Shown here in pieces: positions 18,128 to 26,328 of a stretch of DNA of 49,170 nt. Origin of the DNA: Fuerstiella sp. (GTDB lineage Bacteria; Planctomycetota; Planctomycetia; Planctomycetales; Planctomycetaceae). The stretch lies in the NCBI GenBank assembly GCA_022843805.1, contig JALHMY010000077.1:1-49170 (forward strand), written 5' to 3'. The notes under the pieces were generated by a model that did not search any database, was not told the DNA's origin, and saw only the letters and a list, made by a program, of their open reading frames with translations. Both the position numbers and the translations under genes were made by a program. How positions within the stretch are numbered: the first letter of the stretch is position 1; each line of letters begins with the position of its first letter.

Positions 18128-18628
18128 ATGAATCAGCTGGGTGAGAATGTGGCGGTCAATTCAACGCTGCCACCTCAGCGTTGTGAAAATAAACCTACTG
18201 AAGGGCGATTAACGCGCAGTAGTCACACCCTCTCTTCAGACTTTTTTGCCGCCCTGACATCCGCGGTGATTGCCGCTATTGCCAGTGTGATTTCCCTTAC
18301 AATGCCCCTGCACCTGTCATGGATGCCACTGGCAGCAGGAGTAGCGGCACGGGTTGCAATGCTTCTTCGGCAGAAGGCCAATCGACACTGGTATCTCGCC
18401 AGTGCTCTTCTGGGAACCTGGCTTGCTGAACGAGGAATCGGAAAAATGATGGGAATCGACTGGAAGGACGGTTCGCTTGGTCATTTCCTGGTGCAACACA
18501 CTGGATGGGAAGCCGACGCCATCCTGATCGTCACGATCGCCAGTGTATTGATTGCTGGACAACTATTGGGCCAGCACCGCAAAAAAACAACGCCACATCC
18601 ACTCGATCGACCTGATAAAAAGGGATGA
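18128..18628 (+). CDS. Small hypothetical membrane protein
   Basis: About 166 residues and not a family I recognise. Three hydrophobic helices are predicted at about 40-60 (FFAALTSAVIAAIASVISLT), 63-80 and 128-147 (ADAILIVTIASVLIAGQLL), with a possible fourth near 87-101. The C-tail is basic. The start is uncertain: ATG 18128 has GGA eight bases before it, while ATG 18119 and GTG 18098 are also in frame. It begins about 50 bp after the MMPL permease stop on the same strand and is followed by a hairpin, so it is probably the last gene of that transcript and may be an accessory of the permease. That link is inference from position. Confidence 0.65.
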   Translation: MNQLGENVAVNSTLPPQRCENKPTEGRLTRSSHTLSSDFFAALTSAVIAAIASVISLTMPLHLSWMPLAAGVAARVAMLLRQKANRHWYLASALLGTWLAERGIGKMMGIDWKDGSLGHFLVQHTGWEADAILIVTIASVLIAGQLLGQHRKKTTPHPLDRPDKKG

Positions 18629-18652
18629 ATGAATCAACTTTCATCCCTTCCA
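18620..18652 (+). terminator. Possible terminator after the small membrane protein
   Basis: AAGGGATGAA (18620-18629) pairs with TTCATCCCTT (18640-18649) around a 10-base loop. The left arm contains the stop codon. The T tract is weak. Confidence 0.5.
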
Positions 18653-19271
18653 CCTCAACGCAGTACGTTGCAGTGAGGGCTCGCTGCGAAGGTCACGCAC
18701 CCCGCACAGGGAACAGGCGAACAAAATACGACTGCGAATCAACGTGAGACACAATCGCTGGTTGTTGCGGGACTCACATTTCTGCTGGCAATTCCCTTAC
18801 CAGCCTTAATGCACAAATGCAATTATTTCGCCGTTTGCAACGCGAGCAAGACCTTCCTTCCTTGGGATGCAGCTCGGGTATCAACTGCCTTTAATCAAAC
18901 AGCGCGTTGACAATCTCCAGCAGTTCAAATCCCGCGAATGGAAGCGCGGACCGCAGTGTCCTGGGTTAACCACGGCGCAGGAGCAGGGACAGTTTGAAGC
19001 CATAGAAGGCCCCCAAACGGACCTCAATGAGATCTGCCTAAGTTTTAAGCAACCTGCACGCTTAACCACATGTTCAATAAAATGAATACGGTCGATTCTC
19101 ATTTCACAGACGTGCAAAAGCCAGAAAACTTAACGACAATTTTGCCACAGTGATTTTTTACGGAGGTGATCCTCGTTCAGGAACATCGTTTGCATTTTCG
19201 GCGTCACCGTTCAATTTTTGAGCAGTAACACATTCCATGATAATTTATCGAAATGCAATGGGAGCTGGGCG
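18629..19271. other. Intergenic region upstream of amtB
   Basis: These 643 bp hold no recognisable gene. I looked for a sigma-54 element (TGGCAC-N5-TTGCA type), expected for nitrogen control of amtB, and did not find a convincing one. Confidence 0.45.
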
Positions 19272-20792
19272 ATGATGGGCAGGTTGTGGTATATCAATTC
19301 ATGTATGAAGGCAATTTTATTGCTCTGGGTGATGCTTTTCTTTGCAGGTCCATTTGGATTGTGTCAGGAACCCGTCGAGGGAAACACGCCTGCAATTACG
19401 GCTGAGCCGCCGGAAACGGCAACAACGACCGTTGCTGCCGCCCCACCGACAGTTGAAGAAACCCTTGCAAAGCTGACCGTGGGAATCGATACAGTGTGGG
19501 TGATGGTGTGTGGTATGCTCGTTTTCTTCATGAACCTGGGATTCGGGTGTGTCGAGGCCGGGATGTGCCGAGCCAAAAACTGTGTCAATATTCTCTCGAA
19601 GAATTTCGTTGTTTTTGCCGTCTGTTCAATCGGGTTTTGGCTGACCGGATGGGACCTGATGTTTGGTGCCGGAGATGGAGAATGGATTGGCCGAAGCGGT
19701 TCGTTCATGGGTCAGGGTGCCGATAATAGTCCGGCAATTGCCACGCAGGGATATGAAGGAGTCTACAGCTCCATCGCCTGGGCGGGTGTTCCGTTTTGGG
19801 CCAAGTTCTTTTTTCAGCTGGTCTTTGCAGGCACCGCCGCAACGATTGTGTCGGGTGCCGTCGCGGAACGGATCAAATATCATTCCTTCATTCTCTTTTC
19901 TTTTGTTATGGCCACGGCCATTTATCCGGTGACCGGTCATCTGGTTTGGGGGTACGGCTATCTTGCAGCCAAGTGGAATGCCTGGGATTTTGCAGGATGC
20001 ACGGTAGTCCATTCTGTGGGCGGTTGGGCCGCTTTGACAGGCGCAATAATTCTTGGCCCGCGAATTGGCAAGTACTCGGCCGACGGAAAAGTGAACGCTC
20101 TTCCTGGCCACAACATGATGGCGGCGTTCATCGGATGCCTTGTACTATGGTTTGGCTGGTTCGGGTTCAATCCTGGAAGCACAATGGCGGTGGGCGACGG
20201 AAGCCTTCTCGCAATCGTAGCCGTGAACACGAACACTGCAGGAGCGTTCGCCACAATGACGGCAACGATAACCGCCTGGTTACTGCTCGGAAAGCCTGAC
20301 TTTGGGATGACGTTAAACGGGTGTCTTGCAGGACTTGTTGGTATTACCGCATCAGCTGCTTTTACCAATGTCGTCTGCTCTGCTCTGATCGGAGCAATTT
20401 CAGGCGTGCTCGTTGTGGTGTCCGTTATGGTGATTGATCGTCTGAAGGTCGATGACCCGGTAGGTGCTGTCTCTGTCCATCTTGTAAACGGGATCTGGGG
20501 CACACTTTGTGTGGGACTGTTTACAACAACAGATCTATCGACTACTCCAATTACCGGAGGCCCGGCTGCAGGCCTGTTCTTTGGTGGCGGCACCACCCAG
20601 CTTATCGCTCAGCTGGTGGCTGTAGGCACCGTCGGTGCCTACGTTGTCGTTGTGTCCAGCATCACCTGGCTGATTCTAAAGAAGACCGTCGGACTTCGAG
20701 TTGCGCCTGAAGAAGAGATTGGCGGACTGGATATTGGTGAACATGGAAACGAAGCATATTACGGCTTCGTGATGCAGTCGCAGGCGCGATAG
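19272..20792 (+). CDS. amtB: Ammonium transporter
   Basis: A 507-residue Amt/Rh-family channel for ammonium uptake in the inner membrane. A signal peptide (about 12-31, AILLLWVMLFFAGPFGLCQ) and a Pro/Thr/Ala-rich linker precede 11 membrane helices. The family motif DFAGCTVVHSVGGWAAL is at 239-255. The pore twin histidines are His247 and His403 (VSVHLVNGIWGT), 156 residues apart against 150 in E. coli. The gating Phe pair region and GLGSV-like turns are also present. ATG 19272 has GGAG seven bases upstream; TTG/ATG alternatives at 19218 and 19305 lack one. No glnK/glnB lies beside it, which is unusual, so PII control would have to come from elsewhere. A terminator follows. Confidence 0.96.
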   Translation: MMGRLWYINSCMKAILLLWVMLFFAGPFGLCQEPVEGNTPAITAEPPETATTTVAAAPPTVEETLAKLTVGIDTVWVMVCGMLVFFMNLGFGCVEAGMCRAKNCVNILSKNFVVFAVCSIGFWLTGWDLMFGAGDGEWIGRSGSFMGQGADNSPAIATQGYEGVYSSIAWAGVPFWAKFFFQLVFAGTAATIVSGAVAERIKYHSFILFSFVMATAIYPVTGHLVWGYGYLAAKWNAWDFAGCTVVHSVGGWAALTGAIILGPRIGKYSADGKVNALPGHNMMAAFIGCLVLWFGWFGFNPGSTMAVGDGSLLAIVAVNTNTAGAFATMTATITAWLLLGKPDFGMTLNGCLAGLVGITASAAFTNVVCSALIGAISGVLVVVSVMVIDRLKVDDPVGAVSVHLVNGIWGTLCVGLFTTTDLSTTPITGGPAAGLFFGGGTTQLIAQLVAVGTVGAYVVVVSSITWLILKKTVGLRVAPEEEIGGLDIGEHGNEAYYGFVMQSQAR

Positions 20793-20828
20793 CCCTATGG
20801 CCCTGACTGCAGATGCGATTTTGACTGC

Positions 20829-20864
20829 GAGCCCGGAATGCTGTTAACGCATTTCGGGCTCTTT
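20829..20864 (+). terminator. Rho-independent terminator of amtB
   Basis: GAGCCCGGAATGC (20829-20841) and GCATTTCGGGCTC (20849-20861) form a 13-bp stem with one G-T pair and a 7-base loop, followed by TTT. It also separates amtB from the convergent MMPL gene. Confidence 0.82.
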
Positions 20865-20928
20865 GGCCGTGCAGCTCGTGTCCGATTTTACGGGGGCGAG
20901 CTGCTCTGCTGGATTGGGCGGTCAGATA

Positions 20929-23067
20929 TCAGGCGACGAGCGACAGAGATGTCGAGGCACAGACTTCCGAAGCCCGGTGAAGGCGTCTTCGTCTGATGCC
21001 AAGCGCCAGACAGGCTGGGAAAAACACGAGCCCGCTGATGGTTGCTGCCGTCATCAGCAGGAACATCAGTACACCAAAACGCATTGCCGGCTGAAAGGGA
21101 GAAAATGACAGGGCGAGCAGTCCGATACCGGAAATCAGTCCGGATGACAGCATGGGCATTCCGCTGTGCATCAGCGCATGCCGCACTGCCCGGTATCTGC
21201 ACCTGGTTTTCCCCAGACAGTTTTGGTAGATACAGAGGAAATGAAACGTCCCGTCCACTGTCAGTCCCAGTGCGATGCTGGCCGTCATCATAATGCCAAT
21301 ATCAACAGGGTAGCTTAGCCATCCAAGCAGTCCGAAGATCATGACAATCGGCTGGAGGTTAGGAAGCATGGCGATCAGACCTCCCAGAGGAGATCGAAGC
21401 GCGATCATCATGACCACGGTCATCACGACAGCGGCTGAACTGAAACTCTTCCAGAATCCGTGAAAAATACCTCCCTGCGCCTTTTCAAGAACCGGACCGA
21501 GACCGGTAAACGTCACCTTGTGGCTGAACGGAAGTGTTTGCAGATCATTCAGAGTTTTTCTGAGCAGGGCCGGGCTGTCGTCATGCAGACGAATTGAGAC
21601 TCGCCAAAGCCGACTGCCATCCGCCAGCAGCGAACCTGACGCACTTCCACCGGAAGCAGAAAGCAGGGAGGCGATCGAAAAGTCCTTCTGATCGATCTGC
21701 GACGGAAAAAAGTCAGCCAGTGAAAGCGTGTGGCAAACGTTTGTATGCTTCATGACTACACTCTCGAAATCATGAACGCTGTTCAGTCGAGATATAAATG
21801 ACGAATCACAGCCCGCAAAGTCAATTACGCCTTCGATGCTTGTTGTGCTCGTCAGGTGACTCCTGATATAGAGCGTGTCCCGCAGCACCGGATCTCCGGA
21901 GGGCAGAAAGTCGAGCGGATCGATCAGCGTCGTAAGCCGCAGGAGTCCAATCGATGCAACGACACTGCAAAGTACAGTCGGAACAAGCACTCTGATCGGA
22001 TGATTGATTATGAACATGCCAATACGTTCAAGAGAACTCTGGCACGGCAACTGAGCGGGTGGCGTGAACTTTACGAATGTCAGTACCGCGGGCGTCAGGC
22101 CCAGGCCGGCGCAAAAGGAAACGATGGTGCCGATGGCCGCCGCATTACCAAAGTCTGTGATCGGAACAATGTCAGAAAGATCCAGGCTCAGTAAACCAAT
22201 CAGCGTCGTCAGAACAGCAAACAGCCCAGGTTTAAGTACAGCCCTGACAGCACGTCCGAGTGCGTCCTCTTCGCGATTACAGATAATGTACTGCCCAATC
22301 AAATGAACGGCTGAACTGGTGGTAAACACCATAACGAGTACCGGCAGCGAGCCCAGAATGAAGTTCATTTTCATACCGAGCAGTCGCATGATGGACTGTG
22401 TCAGCTGGATGCTGAAGACATTCAAAAGCAGCAGCAATCCAGACGTTTTCCAGCATCCAATATTCAGATAGAGCAGCACTGCACAGATCAGAAGAGTCAG
22501 CTGAAACAGAAAACGCCCCCGGTCCCGACCTCCCAGCATATCCAGCTGAGCCGTGACTACAGGTCCGCCAGCCATAATCGCATGATTGAGATTACAGTAT
22601 TCCAGTTGTCGACGGATCTCTTCAAGCAACTGCGTCCGCGAGCCAGGGGACTCATCATCCAGCGAGACGATCAGCGTTTCCAAATCATGGGCCGGCGCCT
22701 GCAACAGACGCATAAGTCGCGCGTTCGCCGTTTCAGCATCCACACCGTTGGCGATCATCGTCTCCATTACCTGCTGACGGGTCCAGCAGGATCGGATGCC
22801 GTTTAAACCCTGCAACCGTTTTGCCGCGCTCTCCAGCAACCGGGCTTCAGGAAATGGACTCCTGAATGCAATAAGAATCGATTCATCGGCGCCAAACGTT
22901 CGCACAAACTCATCGTAATCTGTACGTTCCGGACTCTTCCCTGGAAGCCAGACATCCAGTCCATTGTTCGAAGGAATTTTTTCGCCGTAAATTGTCAGAA
23001 TCGGGAGCGCCAGCGCACTCAGGATCAGCAGCATTAGCGAATGCCGACGATAAAAAACTGAAATCAT
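20929..23067 (-). CDS. MMPL/RND-superfamily permease (twin of 40544-42682)
   Basis: A 712-residue two-repeat MMPL-type permease. Helix 1 is at about 10-28. The first periplasmic domain starts SNNGLDVWLPGKSPERTDYD and is followed by a helix block containing VLVMVFTTSSAVHLIGQY. Repeat 2 carries ASIALGLTVDGTFHFLCIYQ, the position of the proton-relay Asp. The extreme C-tail is basic (RRRRLHR). It has exactly the same length as the protein at 40544-42682. By hand count 43 of the first 68 residues are identical, so the two are recent paralogues. The ATG at 23067 is the first in frame. It stands alone, convergent with amtB. The substrate is unknown; related planctomycete proteins are annotated only as exporters. 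Confidence 0.92.
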   Translation of the reverse strand: MISVFYRRHSLMLLILSALALPILTIYGEKIPSNNGLDVWLPGKSPERTDYDEFVRTFGADESILIAFRSPFPEARLLESAAKRLQGLNGIRSCWTRQQVMETMIANGVDAETANARLMRLLQAPAHDLETLIVSLDDESPGSRTQLLEEIRRQLEYCNLNHAIMAGGPVVTAQLDMLGGRDRGRFLFQLTLLICAVLLYLNIGCWKTSGLLLLLNVFSIQLTQSIMRLLGMKMNFILGSLPVLVMVFTTSSAVHLIGQYIICNREEDALGRAVRAVLKPGLFAVLTTLIGLLSLDLSDIVPITDFGNAAAIGTIVSFCAGLGLTPAVLTFVKFTPPAQLPCQSSLERIGMFIINHPIRVLVPTVLCSVVASIGLLRLTTLIDPLDFLPSGDPVLRDTLYIRSHLTSTTSIEGVIDFAGCDSSFISRLNSVHDFESVVMKHTNVCHTLSLADFFPSQIDQKDFSIASLLSASGGSASGSLLADGSRLWRVSIRLHDDSPALLRKTLNDLQTLPFSHKVTFTGLGPVLEKAQGGIFHGFWKSFSSAAVVMTVVMMIALRSPLGGLIAMLPNLQPIVMIFGLLGWLSYPVDIGIMMTASIALGLTVDGTFHFLCIYQNCLGKTRCRYRAVRHALMHSGMPMLSSGLISGIGLLALSFSPFQPAMRFGVLMFLLMTAATISGLVFFPACLALGIRRRRLHRASEVCASTSLSLVA

Positions 23068-23932
23068 GTGATCGTTATCCCGAGCGTTCAGGTTCGAGCA
23101 GCCGTTCTTTCAGATCGAAAAAAACACGCATCTGACCGCACTGGAAAAAGACAATCGGCAGTATTTGCCGGACTCGGACTGACGTCCGATGACAACAATG
23201 TCAGGTCCTGCGGATCTGATACACACTTCCCAGGACCGTCAGTTGCCAGGGCTTCTCTGAACTGCGTAATCCGCAAATTCCTGTCAGTCTCATTGTTCAA
23301 ATGGCACGGCAAGCTGATTGCAACGCCAGTATTGGGCGGAAAAGTGCCATCGGCTTGCTGAAGCCACTTCAGCCTGCTGAAACCTGCGAAGAGAAGGGCA
23401 ATGTCCGGCTGAATGGTGTAAGTTCTGAAACCATATGCCGTTACGATCAGCCTTTCGCGATGGTTATGCACGATAATCGAATCAGCCGTCCTTCCTCCCA
23501 GGCGTTTTCAGAAATTGCCGGGATGGAATCGCTGGCACACCGTTCGTCGGTTCGGAATAGCTGCGCATCGCAGAGTCAGTCCGTTTTCTGCGGAGTTTTT
23601 ACCCGAGTGTAGTCTATTCAAAAGCTCTTCAGTTAAGGATGCAAGGTCTTTCGACCTGCTGGAAATGAGTGCAGAAGAAGCTCATGTATTCGCGCAATTG
23701 CTCATCGAACTACTGAAGGACCGCTGGACTACTGTGGAAAAGATTGGATGGGCATGATTGCTGACAATTCCCGTGTCCTGCATTATTGCGTGGCTGCCTG
23801 TCCGGGTGTTGCAGTTTTGGGGGATGTTTTCCGCAACATTGCAGCGAGGCATATCGTCACACAAGGACGTGCTGAAACTGCCGAAGTTCTGCATATGCTG
23901 CGCCAATCTCAGACAGCAACTCCGGTTTGTGA
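23068..23932. other. Long intergenic region between two MMPL genes
   Basis: These 865 bp carry several short open frames on both strands, all without recognisable motifs or good ribosome sites, and I do not accept any of them as a gene. The left part must contain the promoter of the 20929-23067 gene. No clear terminator or repeat was seen. Confidence 0.4.
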
Positions 23933-26224
23933 TTATTGAACCGGGTTTTGGCTTTCAGTCGTTGAAGCTTCCGGAATGGGTTCGGAATTCGCATCAGCTG
24001 GTGCATTATCCGCCCGCCTGTCTGCATGCCGAATCTCTTTTGTTGTCCAGCGCAACAGCAGGGGCAGGAGGATTAGATCGCTGATCAGACCGCCAATCAG
24101 CGAAAAACTCAGCAAGGCCCCGAAATAAACCAGTGGTATAAACTCCGATGTGGTCAGAACAAGAAACCCTGCGACCAGTGCGATGTGTGCCAGAACAACC
24201 GCCTTTCCGACGCCAGCCTGAGCAGTCTCCAGAGCCTTTGAAATACCATCTCGAGGGAAAGACTCCTGAAAGACGGCGATGTAGTGAACGGAGCATGTAA
24301 AACCCATTGAGACACTGGCAATCATCGCCGTGCCGATGTTGAGGGGAATTTGCATCAGGCCCAGCGCGCCAGTGACAAGGGCAACGGGAAACAGATTCGG
24401 AACCAGTGAAATCAGGCCGATTCGTATGCTTCGAAATGCCACAGTCATACAGACCACGGTTCCAACAGACGCCCAAAACAGGCTTTTGAACTGATCACCC
24501 AGCAAACTTTGGATGACTCGTGCCATCAGGACAAACGGGCCCGAAGCCGTTGGCGGTTGTGAATTTGACGCCTGGTGGTCGCTCTGAAGACTGGCGAAGT
24601 GGCCGGATACGACCTCCCGAACCCGCCTGATCTGGCTGAGTTTCCTGTCTGTGGGCTGCTGTTCCGGAGATCGCAGCATTATCCTCATACGGCCTCGGGA
24701 CGGATTGTAGAACGACTGCACCAGTCCTTTCTGTCGTTTTTGAAGGCTCTCGAACCGACTGGCTGGAGTACCGATCCTTGGAGGGATGTTGATTGCATCG
24801 CTGAGGGACAGGATTTCAATTTCGATTCCTTCGCTTACCAGCTGTCCCAGTGATTCGGTCAGCGCCTCCATTTCCTTGAGAAACTCGTTTGTTACAGGGT
24901 TCGGTGCCGCGAAGGAAATATCCCAGGTTCCGGCCGGACCGAGTTCAGACTCTACAAACTTCAGGGATTGAACAACGGGGGAAGACTCTCGGAAATTCCT
25001 GCTGAAATCTGTTTCCACCTGCATCATAAACAGTCCCGGCAGCGTCATCGCGGTCAGCAGCAGACACATCCCTGCTGTGACGACCGGATGCCTGTCAATA
25101 ATTCCGGCCATCCCTGTCAGAACTCGGTCAATTACATTCTCCAAATGTACTCGGCCTGGGACGGGCACAGCCGTGCCTGATGCAAAGGCAGCTGGCAGAA
25201 TGGCAATCGTCAGCAACAAGACCATTACTGTGCCAAGTGTCATCATTGTGGCAAAGCTGCGGACCGGTACGATCTCCGATACCAGCAGCGCTGCAAATCC
25301 CACTGCGATGGTGATCAGGGTCCAGGCGGTCGGATACCATAGCGTACGAATTGTCTGCAGAGTCGCGTCCCGGGCATTCATGCTGTTTCGAAATTCCCGA
25401 TAGCAGACGATCAAATGTGTGGTGGTGCTGATGGAAATTATTGTTACCAGTGAATTCAGCATTGAACTCACCATACTTAACTGGACGTCGGCAACAACCA
25501 GGACCGCTCGAGTGCAGGTAACGGAAGCGACAACGATGCCAATTGATGCCAGCACCCAGCGCCATTGCCGAAAGATCATCAACAGAATTGCCGAAAGCAG
25601 AAAAAGAGAAATCAGGTACAGATGATTGCCGTCACGTTCGACGAGCTCAAACATGTCCTGCAGAAGAACGGCTTCACCTGCAACGGCGGCATGGGGCGAA
25701 ATCTGCCGCGCTACCGTGCGTATTTGATTGAGTGTTTCCCTGCGTGGTATCAGGGTTTCATCCTGGGGAACAAGCTGCAGTAAAATTGCAGTCGTTTCGT
25801 TGTCATCACCGATAAGAAGGCCGCGAAACATCCTCAGCATGGCGTTGCGAAGATTTCGACTCCGGGGCAGTCTGTGGAAGAATTTCGCAAGATCGCGAGT
25901 ATTGCCGCCATCAACTCCCGGAATGCTTCCGAGCTGTTGTGAATATAATTCAATTCTTTCCACCGCCGTATCACTGAGTTCCGGGTAGCCGCGATCCGCA
26001 TCCTCTGAAAGCAGCCCCGGTTCACGCCACGCGACAACGACAAATTCGTCACCACCAAAGTCGTCACGCGTTTGCCTGAGTCTTTGAATGTCGGCATTGT
26101 CAGGCGCAAAGAATGATTCGATCGTCTGGTCGAATGTCAGCCTTCGAGCAGCGGGTGCGGCGAGTATAACGGTCAGAAAAACTGCCAGCAGCATCCAGTT
26201 ACGAAGGTTGATCAAACGACACAT
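23933..26224 (-). CDS. MMPL/RND-superfamily permease in an ABC-exporter operon
   Basis: A 763-residue two-repeat MMPL-type permease, distinct from the twin pair. Helix 1 (about 9-27) is followed by a periplasmic domain opening FDQTIESFFAPDNADIQRLR, the usual entry motif of the family. Repeat 1 helices include MLNSLVTIISISTTTHLIV. Repeat 2 has GTAMIASVSMGFTCSVHYIAVFQ, where the common 'VDG/VDY-x-x-H' relay motif is changed to TCSVHY, losing the aspartate. The C-tail is polar. ATG 26224 has AAGGA six bases before it; the longer frame to 26302 does not. It starts 105 bp after the ABC permease stop on the same strand, so the ATPase, ABC permease and this protein probably form one operon, perhaps for lipid or hydrophobe export. 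Confidence 0.9.
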   Translation of the reverse strand: MCRLINLRNWMLLAVFLTVILAAPAARRLTFDQTIESFFAPDNADIQRLRQTRDDFGGDEFVVVAWREPGLLSEDADRGYPELSDTAVERIELYSQQLGSIPGVDGGNTRDLAKFFHRLPRSRNLRNAMLRMFRGLLIGDDNETTAILLQLVPQDETLIPRRETLNQIRTVARQISPHAAVAGEAVLLQDMFELVERDGNHLYLISLFLLSAILLMIFRQWRWVLASIGIVVASVTCTRAVLVVADVQLSMVSSMLNSLVTIISISTTTHLIVCYREFRNSMNARDATLQTIRTLWYPTAWTLITIAVGFAALLVSEIVPVRSFATMMTLGTVMVLLLTIAILPAAFASGTAVPVPGRVHLENVIDRVLTGMAGIIDRHPVVTAGMCLLLTAMTLPGLFMMQVETDFSRNFRESSPVVQSLKFVESELGPAGTWDISFAAPNPVTNEFLKEMEALTESLGQLVSEGIEIEILSLSDAINIPPRIGTPASRFESLQKRQKGLVQSFYNPSRGRMRIMLRSPEQQPTDRKLSQIRRVREVVSGHFASLQSDHQASNSQPPTASGPFVLMARVIQSLLGDQFKSLFWASVGTVVCMTVAFRSIRIGLISLVPNLFPVALVTGALGLMQIPLNIGTAMIASVSMGFTCSVHYIAVFQESFPRDGISKALETAQAGVGKAVVLAHIALVAGFLVLTTSEFIPLVYFGALLSFSLIGGLISDLILLPLLLRWTTKEIRHADRRADNAPADANSEPIPEASTTESQNPVQ

Positions 26225-26328
26225 GGAAATCCTTTTTCCGGATTTGGGCCGACACCGGCGGAAGCATTCGGTGGCTGGAACTGACCTGAATGGCAGCCAC
26301 ATCGTCGTTCAAAACAGCCGCGGAGCAG

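Noticed and set aside
23515..24084. Two successive plus-strand frames between the MMPL genes
   Set aside because: No recognisable domain. The second overlaps the 3' end of the MMPL gene at 23933 on the other strand.
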